This document shows positions 43,898 through 52,437 of a stretch of DNA of 64,000 nucleotides, one piece after another. The notes under the pieces are model-generated. The model searched no databases, was not told the origin of the DNA, and saw nothing but the letters and a program-made list of their open reading frames with translations. The position numbers and the translations under genes were made by a program. The stretch covers positions 186,001-250,000 of the forward strand of contig NZ_SNWP01000010.1 of assembly GCF_004361915.1 (NCBI RefSeq). The letters are read 5' to 3'. This DNA comes from Sediminibacterium goheungense (GTDB lineage: Bacteria > Bacteroidota > Bacteroidia > Chitinophagales > Chitinophagaceae). Within the stretch, counting starts at the first letter, position 1. Every line of letters begins with the position of its first letter.

Positions 43898-45715
43898 ATG
43901 AATATGAGTGTTGTAGACCAGATAAAATTGGCAGCATCGGCAGCTATTAAGGCTTTATACCAGGTTGATATGCAACCCGGAGAGGTATTGGTAAATGCTA
44001 CCAAACCTGAATTCGAAGGCGATTACACAGTGGTATTGTTTGCCCTGGTGAAACAGTTAAAAAAGTCGCCTGATGCACTCGGTGAAGAAATGGGAAAAGC
44101 ATTGGTAGAAGCCAACCCTGCATTATTCAGTGGTTACAATATCATTAAAGGCTTTTTGAATTTATCGGTAGCCGATTCGTATTGGTTACAGTTTCTGGGT
44201 CATTCATTTCCAGATAGCCGTTTCGGTTTCAGCAAACCCACTGCAGAGAAAGTGATGGTTGAATACTCTTCTCCCAACACGAATAAACCCCTACACCTCG
44301 GTCATTTAAGAAACAATTTTCTGGGATGGAGCATTGCCGAGATATTAAAAGCTACCGGTAATGAAGTAGTGAAAACCTGTATTGTGAACGACCGTGGTGT
44401 TCACATTTGTAAAAGTATGATTGCCTGGCAGCGATTTTCAAATGGAGAAACCCCTGCCAGTACCGGTACCAAGGGCGATCATTTTGTAGGTGATTATTAT
44501 GTAAAATTCAACGATGCCTATAAAGCTGAAATCGCTGAACTCGTAGCCGGTGGTATGGGTACAGAACAGGCAGAAAAAGAAGCCCCCATCATGAAAGCCA
44601 CCCAGCAGATGTTGATAGACTGGGAAGCCGGCAAACCCGAAGTAATGGAACTATGGCGTACCATGAACGGCTGGGTATATGAAGGTTTCAACGCCACTTA
44701 TCAGCGAATTGGCAGCGACTTTGATAAAACTTATTACGAAAGCAATACCTACCTCCTGGGTAAAGACCTGGTGGAAACCGGTTTACAAAAAGGCGTGTTC
44801 TACCAGAAAGAAGATGGTAGCGTATGGATTGACCTCACGGCAGATGGACTGGATGAAAAACTGGTAAGAAGAAAGGACGGTACTTCTGTATACATAACAC
44901 AGGACATTGGCCTGGCCGAACAAAAACAAAAAGAGTTCAATGCCAGTCAGAGTATTTATGTAGTGGGAGATGAACAGAATTATCATTTTAAAGTACTGAA
45001 ACTGATCTGTCAGAAGCTTCAATTACCTTCTGCTGATGGTATTTATCATCTCAGCTATGGCATGGTTGAATTGCCATCCGGTAAAATGAAGAGCCGTGAA
45101 GGCACCGTGGTGGATGCGGATGATCTAGTGGAGGAAATGGTGAATATCGCACGCCAGAAAACAGAAGAACTCGGCAAGGTGAAAGATTTTACGGCAGAAG
45201 AACTCACCGATTTATATGACACCATTGGTTTGGGTGCGTTGAAGTTTTTCCTGTTACGGGTGGATCCCAAAAAGAAAATGATCTTTAACCCGGAAGAAAG
45301 TATCGATTTCCATGGATTTACAGGGCCCTTTATACAGTACACCCATGCAAGAATCAAAAGCATTCTGCGGAAGGCGGGCGTGAATGGAGAATGGTCAATG
45401 GTCAATAACAAGGAAAATTCACCATTGACCATTCATCATTCACCTCTCCTCCCTCTGGAAAAAGCCCTGCTCCTCACCCTTGAACAGTTTCCGGCTGTAT
45501 TAAGGGAAGCGGCTGCAGAACATGATCCGTCTAAAGTGGCCATTTTTGTATTTAACCTGGCTAAGACCTTTAATTCATTTTATACAGAGCATTCGATTGC
45601 CAATGCAGAAACGGAGGAAAAGAAACAGCTTCGTTTACAACTGTCTCAGTTAACGGCACAGAGTCTGCATAATGGTATGTCAGTTTTGGGCATCAGGGTT
45701 CCGGAACGGATGTAA
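43898..45715 (+). CDS. argS: Arginyl-tRNA synthetase with an in-frame repeat insertion
   Basis: 605 residues. The N-terminal Add-1 domain is followed by the HIGH-type motif HLGHLRN (about 131-137) and the KMSK-type loop GKMKSREGTVV. The DALR anticodon domain ends in GMSVLGIRVPERM. Residues about 495-517 (NGEWSMVNNKENSPLTIHHS) are encoded by an intergenic-type inverted repeat inserted in frame between FIQYTHARIKSILRKAG and LLPLEKALLL, so activity is probably preserved. It charges tRNA-Arg. A tRNA-Leu gene follows 63 bp downstream. Confidence 0.95.
   Translation: MNMSVVDQIKLAASAAIKALYQVDMQPGEVLVNATKPEFEGDYTVVLFALVKQLKKSPDALGEEMGKALVEANPALFSGYNIIKGFLNLSVADSYWLQFLGHSFPDSRFGFSKPTAEKVMVEYSSPNTNKPLHLGHLRNNFLGWSIAEILKATGNEVVKTCIVNDRGVHICKSMIAWQRFSNGETPASTGTKGDHFVGDYYVKFNDAYKAEIAELVAGGMGTEQAEKEAPIMKATQQMLIDWEAGKPEVMELWRTMNGWVYEGFNATYQRIGSDFDKTYYESNTYLLGKDLVETGLQKGVFYQKEDGSVWIDLTADGLDEKLVRRKDGTSVYITQDIGLAEQKQKEFNASQSIYVVGDEQNYHFKVLKLICQKLQLPSADGIYHLSYGMVELPSGKMKSREGTVVDADDLVEEMVNIARQKTEELGKVKDFTAEELTDLYDTIGLGALKFFLLRVDPKKKMIFNPEESIDFHGFTGPFIQYTHARIKSILRKAGVNGEWSMVNNKENSPLTIHHSPLLPLEKALLLTLEQFPAVLREAAAEHDPSKVAIFVFNLAKTFNSFYTEHSIANAETEEKKQLRLQLSQLTAQSLHNGMSVLGIRVPERM
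45380..45443. repeat. GTGAATGG-type inverted repeat inside argS
   Basis: GTGAATGGAGAATGGTCAAT faces ATTGACCATTCATCATTCAC. The same word family is intergenic at 59574-59653. Confidence 0.8.
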
Positions 45716-45778
45716 ATAAAATCTTCGGAAGGCTTTGTATTAATTTCCTGAATACTGTACATTTGCCGTCCCAAAGAT

Positions 45779-45867
45779 GCGGAGGTGGCGAAATTGGTAG
45801 ACGCACTACTTTGAGGTGGTAGCGCCTTTTACCGGGCGTGGGAGTTCGAATCTCCTCTTCCGCACCA
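45779..45867 (+). tRNA. tRNA-Leu (anticodon GAG)
   Basis: The acceptor stem GCGGAGG pairs with CTTCCGC, followed by A and an encoded CCA. The anticodon arm CTACT-TTGAGGT-GGTAG gives GAG at positions 34-36, reading CUC/CUU codons. The long variable arm (CGCC...GGGCG) and T-arm GGGAG-TTCGAAT-CTCC fit a class II leucine tRNA. A terminator (AACCCAG...CTGGGTTTTTT) follows directly. Confidence 0.95.
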
Positions 45868-46737
45868 AACCCAGATATGTTTACATAGCTGGGTTTTTTA
45901 TTGATATTATTCTACTTCGTTCGCTAATGATACAGTTTTAATAAAAACTACTTGTAGTGGTAGTCCCCACAGTACTGTGGGGATGGGAGTTCGAATCTCC
46001 TCTTCCGCACCAAACCCAGATATGTTTACTTAGCTGGGTTTTTTATTGATATTATTCTACTTCGTTCGCTAATGATACAGTTTTAATAAAAACTACTTGT
46101 AGTGGTAGTCCCCACAGTACTGTGGGGATGGGAGTTCGAATCTCCTCTTCCGCACCAAACCCAGATATGTTTACTTAGCTGGGTTTTTTATTGATATTAT
46201 TCTACTTCGTTCGCTAATGATACAGTTTTAATAAAAACTACTTGTAGTGGTAGTCCCCACAGTACTGTGGGGATGGGAGTTCGAATCTCCTCTTCCGCAC
46301 CAAACCCAGACATGTTTACATAGCTGGGTTTTTTATTGATATTATTCTACTTCATTCGATAATGATACAGTTTTAATAAAAACTACTTGTAGTGGTAGTC
46401 CCCACAGTACTGTGGGGATCGGAGTTCGAATCTCCTCTTCCCCACCAAACCCAGATATGTTTACATAGCTGGGTTTTTTATTGATATTATTCTACTTCAT
46501 TCGATAATGATACAGTTTTAATAAAAACTACTTGTAGTGGTAGTCCCCACAGTACTGTGGGGATCGGAGTTCGAATCTCCTCTTCCCCACCAAACCCAGA
46601 TATGTTTACATAGCTGGGTTTTTTATTGATATTATTCTACTTCATTCGATAATGATACAGTTTTAATAAAAACTACTTGTAGTGGTAGTCCCCACAGTAC
46701 TGTGGGGATGGGAGTTCAAATCTCCTCTTCCGCACCA
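45868..46737 (+). repeat. Six tandem 145-bp repeats carrying the tRNA-Leu 3' part
   Basis: Exact period of 145 bp; the unit-end CCA falls at 45867, 46012, 46157, 46302, 46447, 46592 and 46737. Each unit contains the terminator AACCCAGA...TAGCTGGGTTTTTT, an AT-rich spacer, an anticodon-arm-like ACTACTTGTAGTGGTAGT, the perfect palindrome CCCCACAGTACTGTGGGG in place of the variable arm, then the T-arm and 3' acceptor strand of tRNA-Leu with CCA. The 5' acceptor strand and D-arm are missing, so the units are not working tRNAs. Units 4 and 5 carry GATCGG and CCCCACC changes; unit 6 has TTCAAAT in the T-loop. 46738-46799 has no gene. Confidence 0.95.
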
Positions 46738-46799
46738 AACCCAGATTAGAATAAACGAAACCTGTGCACTGCAAAAGTGAACCTCAGTTCAGCCTGTAA

Positions 46800-47393
46800 T
46801 TATTTCAATGTAACTTCCACTATCTCCCCATCCGCTTTAATTTCAACAAACTGTTCCAGCCGGTGATTTTTAGATTTACTGTATCGCTGCTTCTGGTAAT
46901 ATTTTGTGCCATAGGAATTGGTTCCCACTTCCACATCTGATGTATAGTTTTGTGTTGTAGTCATGAAAGTCTGGATAAAATATTTTCCTGGCTTTAGCTG
47001 ACCGAATGTAAACCTGCCGTAAGCATCTGTTTTTGCTTCTATCCTGAACCTGGCGGCTATTTCTGATAAATACACTTTTGTTCTTTTATCTTCTCTTTTT
47101 TCTCTTAACTTATGCCAATCCATCAGGTAATTGGTTACAGGAAACAGCGTTACCACCACATTGGATCCATATTGCTTTCCGCCAACAAGTGCCAGCTTAT
47201 TGGTTTTTACATATACCAGGCCTTTAATCGTTGCATTTCCATAAGCGATGAGTTTTTTTGCTGCAACCGAATCAAATACAGTTTCCGGGTAAACGATACG
47301 TTCCTGTTGTTTATTTGCCAGCCGATCTGCCTGCTTAATAGAATTACATGCCATCCCGGCCATCACTAAGCATAAAATGAAATAATTTTTCAT
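46800..47393 (-). CDS. Lipoprotein with carboxypeptidase regulatory-like beta domain
   Basis: 197 residues; signal with lipobox GMAC (Cys16). Residues about 50-170 resemble a transthyretin-like/CarboxypepD_reg domain (TIKGLVYVKTN ... DAYGRFTFGQLKPGKYFIQTF), a common adhesion or structural module in Bacteroidota. No enzyme signature is present. It is minus-strand with a second lipoprotein gene 49 bp upstream, possibly one transcript. Confidence 0.65.
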   Translation of the reverse strand: MKNYFILCLVMAGMACNSIKQADRLANKQQERIVYPETVFDSVAAKKLIAYGNATIKGLVYVKTNKLALVGGKQYGSNVVVTLFPVTNYLMDWHKLREKREDKRTKVYLSEIAARFRIEAKTDAYGRFTFGQLKPGKYFIQTFMTTTQNYTSDVEVGTNSYGTKYYQKQRYSKSKNHRLEQFVEIKADGEIVEVTLK

Positions 47394-47442
47394 AAAACTG
47401 ATACTATCCGGTTATGAAATTTAATGACGTATTATCGGATTA

Positions 47443-47994
47443 TTAGAACACTGATTTACAGGTAAAAGAGTAGCTGTTAAGTGCGCCGGCAACCCCGCCG
47501 TTTACATCCAGCTTTTTGTTTAAGGTTATGCCATTATCGATGGTAACCCTGTATTGATTATTCACTTTCGTAACCTGCGCCTTGGCAGTACCTGATGCAT
47601 AATTATACAATGTACTTCCTGTAGAAGTGGCCGTACCAATAGAGCAATCTATAGAAAGGATTTTATTAGCCGCGTTGGCGGCAGTAAATGCGGTTTCAGA
47701 TACCAGCGTATATTCACCCGGACCCTGATCAAAAAACTTAACGGTAAGTGCACTGCCGGAAAAAACACCCTGTGTAGGGGCACCGGCTGTTGTTGCCTGA
47801 ATAATGTAGAGATTGGCGCCTGCTACATTCGAACTGCTCTGACTACTCGCTCCCCTGGCATAGGTATAAGTACCCATATTCCAACTGCTTTCAGGTGTTC
47901 CGGGTGTGGTTCCAGAACCTGAGTCTGATTTTGAACAGGACATCATCACTGCAAAAAGAGCACTAATGGCATACAATGTTTTTACGGTACGCAT
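47443..47994 (-). CDS. Lipoprotein of unknown function, Ser/Thr/Ala-rich
   Basis: 183 residues; lipobox MMSC (Cys20) followed by a Ser/Gly/Thr linker typical of surface-exposed lipoproteins. The remaining sequence is low-charge and beta-rich (VKFFDQGPGEYTLVSETAF, NNQYRVTIDNGITL) with two late cysteines. No family recognised. The 47995-48219 region is the divergent promoter space with the DUF2130 gene. Confidence 0.6.
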   Translation of the reverse strand: MRTVKTLYAISALFAVMMSCSKSDSGSGTTPGTPESSWNMGTYTYARGASSQSSSNVAGANLYIIQATTAGAPTQGVFSGSALTVKFFDQGPGEYTLVSETAFTAANAANKILSIDCSIGTATSTGSTLYNYASGTAKAQVTKVNNQYRVTIDNGITLNKKLDVNGGVAGALNSYSFTCKSVF

Positions 47995-48219
47995 AGATAT
48001 TGGTTTTAAATACTGAAATAATAATGCAGGGTAAAACTATACACTACCTATGCGATTTTTTCTTAATTTCAACCAGTTGATTTTATAGGTCTACAAACAA
48101 CAGGTTTGGGGCTTTAGATGACATCCGAAAAAATTTGGCCAGTTAAAAAACAGGCTTGCTGATGCGAAACGAAGTTTTTTCTTCTCTATCCGAATAGTAT
48201 TACTTTGTAAAAAAATTCC

Positions 48220-49473
48220 ATGGCTGATTTTATTATACATTGTCCCAATTGCAACCACCAGTTTGAGCCCGGAGATTCCATCCGTGAAGAAGTGCAACGT
48301 GAACTGCGTGGACAAATGGTGGACTGGCAAAAAAAGAAAGACGAAGAATTCAGACAAAAAGAACAGGCTTTTCAACAACAGCTTCAATTAAAAGAAGAAG
48401 AAACCAGCAAAAAGATTGCGGCTGAAAAAAAGAAACTGGAAGAAGAATTAAAGGAATCGCTCCGTAAAAATATCAGTGCCGATTTTGAGAACCAGTTGAA
48501 AATGTTGCAGGAAGCCGATAAAGAAAAAGAAGAAAAACTAAAAGAAGCGCGCAAAAAAGAACTGGAATTTCTGCAGAAAGAACAGGCTCTCAAAACCAAA
48601 GAGGAAGAACTGGAATTGTCTTTGCAGCGACAACTCATAGAAGAAAGAGAAAAGCTGAAAGAACAATTGGCAAAAGAAGAAGCAGAAAAACTCAGCATCA
48701 AGGAACAGGAATACCAGTTGCGGATGAAAGAAATGGAAAAGCAGATTGAGGACCAGAAAAAACTGGTAGAAGAAATGCGCCGAAAATCTGAACAGGGCAG
48801 TATGCAGTTACAGGGTGAAGTGCAGGAATTGATGCTGGAAGCTTTATTACAAACCACTTTCCCTTTCGATAAGATTGAAGAAGTGGGCAAAGGTGTAAGA
48901 GGCGCCGACTGTATTCAAACCGTTCGCAACCAGTTTGGAAATGAATCAGGCAAGATCATTTATGAAAGTAAGCGAACCAAAGATTTTGCCAATGACTGGA
49001 TCGAGAAACTCAAAACCGATATGCGTAACCTGGGTGCTGATGTAGCTGTGATCGTTACACAGGCATTACCAAAGGATATGGAACGTTTTGGAGAAAAGGA
49101 TGGCGTATATATCTGCACATTCGCTGAAGTAAGAAGCGTTGCCTTATTGTTACGTAATGCATTACTGAAAATTGCAGATGCCAAAAAAAGCCAGGAAAAC
49201 AAAGGCGATAAAATGGTGATGTTATACGATTACCTGATCGGCTCTGAATTCAGTGAGCAATGGAAAGCCATCCGCGAAGGATTTATGACCATGAAACTCA
49301 GTATACAGAAAGAAAGGGATGCTATGGAGAAACTCTGGAAAGCCAGGGAAAAACAACTGGAAAAAGTTTTACTGAATGCGGCCCATATCAAAGGATCTAT
49401 TGAAGGTATTGCCGGCGCAGATGCCGTAAACCTGAACCTGCTGGAAGACAATGAACCCCTGATACTTGAGTAA
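48220..49473 (+). CDS. DUF2130 domain protein with long coiled coil
   Basis: 417 residues. It begins with a CPNCNHQFEPGD zinc-knuckle-like motif, then about 170 residues of Lys/Glu/Gln-rich coiled coil. The DUF2130 domain follows (FDKIEEVGKGVRGADCIQTV, IIYESKRTKDFANDWIEKL, VTQALPKDMERF). DUF2130 has a restriction-endonuclease-like core by published predictions, with E and K in YESKRTK; no activity is shown. The gene overlaps its downstream partner by 8 bp, so they are co-translated. Confidence 0.85.
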   Translation: MADFIIHCPNCNHQFEPGDSIREEVQRELRGQMVDWQKKKDEEFRQKEQAFQQQLQLKEEETSKKIAAEKKKLEEELKESLRKNISADFENQLKMLQEADKEKEEKLKEARKKELEFLQKEQALKTKEEELELSLQRQLIEEREKLKEQLAKEEAEKLSIKEQEYQLRMKEMEKQIEDQKKLVEEMRRKSEQGSMQLQGEVQELMLEALLQTTFPFDKIEEVGKGVRGADCIQTVRNQFGNESGKIIYESKRTKDFANDWIEKLKTDMRNLGADVAVIVTQALPKDMERFGEKDGVYICTFAEVRSVALLLRNALLKIADAKKSQENKGDKMVMLYDYLIGSEFSEQWKAIREGFMTMKLSIQKERDAMEKLWKAREKQLEKVLLNAAHIKGSIEGIAGADAVNLNLLEDNEPLILE

Positions 49474-50572
49474 TGTATTCGGACATATCATTTCATCGGG
49501 CGAAGCTGAAAAACCTTCAAAAAAGAAGCCCATCTTTCCCGTTAATGATCAATTACGCAAGTACCTCTTACATTACAGCCGTGAAGTAAAGTTACCGGTG
49601 AGTTACCGCGACCTGCAACGATATACCTATTCTGTTCCATTGAAAGACAGACAGGGGAAAGAAACTTCCTGGGAAAAGGTTTCTTACGATATGCGTGAAT
49701 GGGAATACCTGCGTGAAAACCTGGTACGCATTTATGCCATTCTGAAAACAGAAGGTGACATGAGTTTCATTAAACACCTCGATGTAGCCAGGATCGATTT
49801 TTGTTATTTCGGCAATAGTCAGCCTTTCCGCATTCGCATTGTCAATAAATTCAACGACAATTACGACCACTATTATATAAAACAGGCAGATGCCAGTCGT
49901 GTGTATGGCCTCGAACTGGAACACCTCCTCTCCCCTAACCGTATGACCTATTTTACGGATCGTGACACATTGATAGAGGAACATATACCCGGTATTCCGG
50001 GTGATATTTTTATTGCTGATCATCTCCATAGTTCCAATACCAACCTTATCCGTCTGGCGAAAGAATTCGTAAAATTCAATGAACGCTGTTTTGTACAGTT
50101 ACTGGGCGATATGCGTTCCTATAATTTTGTGGTAAACATTATTCCCGATATAGAAGATTTCCAATACCGTATACGCGCGATAGACTTCGACCAGCAATCG
50201 TATGAAGGCAGAAAGAATTTATACCTGCCACAATTCTTCAAAGAAAATAAGGCCCTGGTGGATATTGTATTGCAACACCTCAATACCGCTTCCATTGCAC
50301 AATACCAGGCAGAAGAAAGAACCATGATGACCTATCGTCTGGTATCATCACGCTACAGGGTAAAAGAGCTACTGGATATTATGAGTAAGGATACCATTTC
50401 TACCAAAGAAAAACTCGAACAACTCAAGCTGGAACTCGCTCAACATTTCAATGCATCCGCTTCTTTCAGCAAAGCCCGCACCATGGGACAGCTGGTAAAA
50501 CGTCAACTCAAACAAACCCTTCAAAACAACCTGCTCCTGATACCAAAATCAAAAAGCAGGTTTGATGACTGA
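49466..50572 (+). CDS. Hypothetical protein, possibly kinase-fold
   Basis: 368 residues, soluble, no signal. GDMRSYNFVV followed about 22 residues later by IDFDQQ recalls the catalytic-loop (DxxxxN) and DFG-type metal-binding elements of protein-kinase-like folds, but no ATP-binding glycine loop is evident. It may be a degenerate kinase-like protein; I hold that weakly. The 8-bp overlap with the DUF2130 gene implies a shared role. Confidence 0.55.
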   Translation: MSNVFGHIISSGEAEKPSKKKPIFPVNDQLRKYLLHYSREVKLPVSYRDLQRYTYSVPLKDRQGKETSWEKVSYDMREWEYLRENLVRIYAILKTEGDMSFIKHLDVARIDFCYFGNSQPFRIRIVNKFNDNYDHYYIKQADASRVYGLELEHLLSPNRMTYFTDRDTLIEEHIPGIPGDIFIADHLHSSNTNLIRLAKEFVKFNERCFVQLLGDMRSYNFVVNIIPDIEDFQYRIRAIDFDQQSYEGRKNLYLPQFFKENKALVDIVLQHLNTASIAQYQAEERTMMTYRLVSSRYRVKELLDIMSKDTISTKEKLEQLKLELAQHFNASASFSKARTMGQLVKRQLKQTLQNNLLLIPKSKSRFDD

Positions 50573-50579
50573 AGAAACA

Positions 50580-50660
50580 GAGAAATAAGGAATAAGAAAT
50601 AAGGAAGTAAAACATCGTTCACTTTCACATTTCATATTTCATATTTCTTATTCCTTATTT
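50580..50660. repeat. AATAAGGAATAAG inverted repeat
   Basis: AAATAAGGAATAAGAAATAAGG faces CTTATTCCTTATTTC with CATTTCATATTTCATA between, separating convergent genes. Confidence 0.65.
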
Positions 50661-51286
50661 CACCCCTCTCCTTTCGTCCAAACAAGCGTAAGGTTACCAT
50701 GCAACTGATAGTGCAGTATGAGCGGATAGGTTTGTTCTTTTACAAAGCTGGTTTTCAGGGTTCCTTCCGGTTTATCGGGGAGCTCGTAAATGCGAAGAAC
50801 TTCACTGAAATCTACATCGCCATTGCCCCACCATTTAAACATGGCTTCTTTGGCACTCCATAATAAGGTAAGTAATGTTATAGGGTCGACTGCTGATTGT
50901 TGTAACATCAGCAGTTCATCGGGATGCAGAAATTTATGTTTGATCTTTTCTACCCTTGGTGTGAGCAATTCAATATCAATGCCTACCCTGTCTGTCCGGC
51001 TTACAATTGCGGCTGCATAATCGCCACAATGTGAAATAGAAAAATGGTATTGTTCATCCGGCAGAAAAGGTTTTCGTGTATCGGCAATAGCAATGGCTTC
51101 TGAAGGAAAATCAGGAAAGAGGTAACCTAACAAATAACGGCCTGCCAGGTGCTGCAAACGTTTATGCGGATGGGTGATTTCTTTGGTGAGACTTACTGTT
51201 TCCAGAAAAAATGATGCCGGTTCAACAATCTTCCAGACTGCCAAACGGGTTTCTTCGTTGATATCTTGTTGATAAAACAGCGGCAC
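50660..51286 (-). CDS. 4'-phosphopantetheinyl transferase, Sfp type
   Basis: 208 residues. HFSISHCGDYAAAIV, VGIDIELLTPR (Mg-binding Asp/Glu) and LLWSAKEAMFKWWG are the three PPTase motifs in order. It moves phosphopantetheine from CoA to a Ser of acyl carrier protein or of a peptide/polyketide synthase. As a single-gene locus away from any synthase, the acyl carrier protein of fatty-acid synthesis is the likely substrate. It is divergent from dcd, with about 70 bp between the starts. Confidence 0.9.
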   Translation of the reverse strand: MPLFYQQDINEETRLAVWKIVEPASFFLETVSLTKEITHPHKRLQHLAGRYLLGYLFPDFPSEAIAIADTRKPFLPDEQYHFSISHCGDYAAAIVSRTDRVGIDIELLTPRVEKIKHKFLHPDELLMLQQSAVDPITLLTLLWSAKEAMFKWWGNGDVDFSEVLRIYELPDKPEGTLKTSFVKEQTYPLILHYQLHGNLTLVWTKGEG

Positions 51287-51356
51287 CCTGAACGTTGAGC
51301 GTTTTAGATTGCAGATTTAAGATTTATTTGCATCCCAACCCAAAACAAATTCAGGA

Positions 51357-51893
51357 ATGATTCTCACCGACAAGCGCATTTTAGAGGAAATGGACAAAGG
51401 CACCATTAAAATTGAACCGTATAACCGTGCCGATCTGGGTAGCAACAGCTATGATGTACACCTCGGTAAAACACTGGCTGTATATGTAGATAAGGTACTG
51501 GATGCAAAAAAGCATAACAAGATCGAATACTTCGATATACCTGATGAGGGTTTTATTTTGGAACCCGATAAATTTTACCTCGGTGTAACGCTTGAATACA
51601 CCGAAACCCATGCGCATGTGCCTTTTCTGGAAGGAAAATCATCAACAGGTCGTTTGGGTATCGACATACATGCCACTGCCGGTAAAGGTGATGTAGGTTT
51701 CTGTGGCAACTGGACCCTTGAAATTTCCTGCAAACAGCCGGTACGTGTGTACCATGGTATGCCCATCGGACAACTCATCTACTTCCCCGTAGAAGGAGAA
51801 ATAGAAGTAAAATACAACCAGAAATCCAACGCCAAATACAGCGGCCAACCCAATAAGCCGGTGGAGAGTATGATGTGGAAGAACAAGTTTTAA
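51357..51893 (+). CDS. dcd: dCTP deaminase
   Basis: 178 residues, full length. NRADLGSNSYDVHLG near the N-terminus, GKSSTGRLGIDIHATAGKGD (nucleotide and catalytic Glu region) and WTLEISCKQPVRVYHGMPIG fit the trimeric dCTP deaminase/dUTPase fold. It converts dCTP to dUTP for thymidylate synthesis. The start follows the divergent PPTase gene; no TAnnTTTG element is clear. Confidence 0.95.
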   Translation: MILTDKRILEEMDKGTIKIEPYNRADLGSNSYDVHLGKTLAVYVDKVLDAKKHNKIEYFDIPDEGFILEPDKFYLGVTLEYTETHAHVPFLEGKSSTGRLGIDIHATAGKGDVGFCGNWTLEISCKQPVRVYHGMPIGQLIYFPVEGEIEVKYNQKSNAKYSGQPNKPVESMMWKNKF

Positions 51894-51963
51894 AAGTGAG
51901 TAGTGAGTAGTCAGTATTGAGTAAAACACCCCTGCTCACTACTGACTACTCACTACTCACTAA
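51894..51963. repeat. GTGAGTAGTGAGTAGTCAG inverted repeat
   Basis: GTGAGTAGTGAGTAGTCAGT faces ACTGACTACTCACTACTCAC around CACCCCTGC. The same repeat recurs at 60735-60801. Confidence 0.75.
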
Positions 51964-52437
51964 CTAATTCAATCTCCAAATCGCCCCATTCAAAAGCATG
52001 GCGAAGCTTACCCAGGATATGTAGGGTACCAGCAGCCAGGCAGCTGTTTTGGAAAACCTGGCAAAGGAAAATATGGTGATGAGAATTGTGATCCACAAGA
52101 GTATCATTTCAGCCAGCGCCCATCCGGTCGCATGCATGCCGAAGAAAATAAAGGACCAGCAAAAGTTCAGTACAAACTGAATGATAAATACAGACAGGGC
52201 TCTGTTACGCTCAGGTGATGGTGGCTGTTTCCATACCAGGTAGTAACTGATACCCATTAAAATATACAGGGTTGTCCAAACCGGCCCAAACAGCCAGTTC
52301 GGTGGATTAAAAGAGGGCTTGGTTAATCCTGCATACCAGGTGGGTATTTCGGGTGCCGTTACCAGACCACCCACAGCACCTAACACCACTGTTACACTTA
52401 CTGCTGAAATTAATTTTATCAGATCATTTCTTTTCAT
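51964..52437 (-). CDS. TspO/MBR family protein
   Basis: 157 residues with five membrane helices. GGLVTAPEIPTWYAGLTKPS and FNPPNWLFGPVWTTLYILMG are the TspO signature, and NFCWSFIFF follows. The protein binds tetrapyrroles or related ligands in other bacteria; no tetrapyrrole gene is adjacent. Its start overlaps the DUF3810 gene's end by 14 bp. Confidence 0.92.
   Translation of the reverse strand: MKRNDLIKLISAVSVTVVLGAVGGLVTAPEIPTWYAGLTKPSFNPPNWLFGPVWTTLYILMGISYYLVWKQPPSPERNRALSVFIIQFVLNFCWSFIFFGMHATGWALAEMILLWITILITIFSFARFSKTAAWLLVPYISWVSFAMLLNGAIWRLN

Noticed and set aside
45868..46737. Six further functional tRNA-Leu genes, or a CRISPR array
   Set aside because: Every unit lacks the 5' acceptor strand and D-arm, so no tRNA can fold. 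The 145-bp units are identical throughout, with no unique spacers as CRISPR would need.
48384..48890. 168-codon Ser/Cys-rich minus-strand frame
   Set aside because: It is the antisense of a Lys/Glu-rich coiled coil, which always produces such Ser/Phe/Cys-rich shadows.
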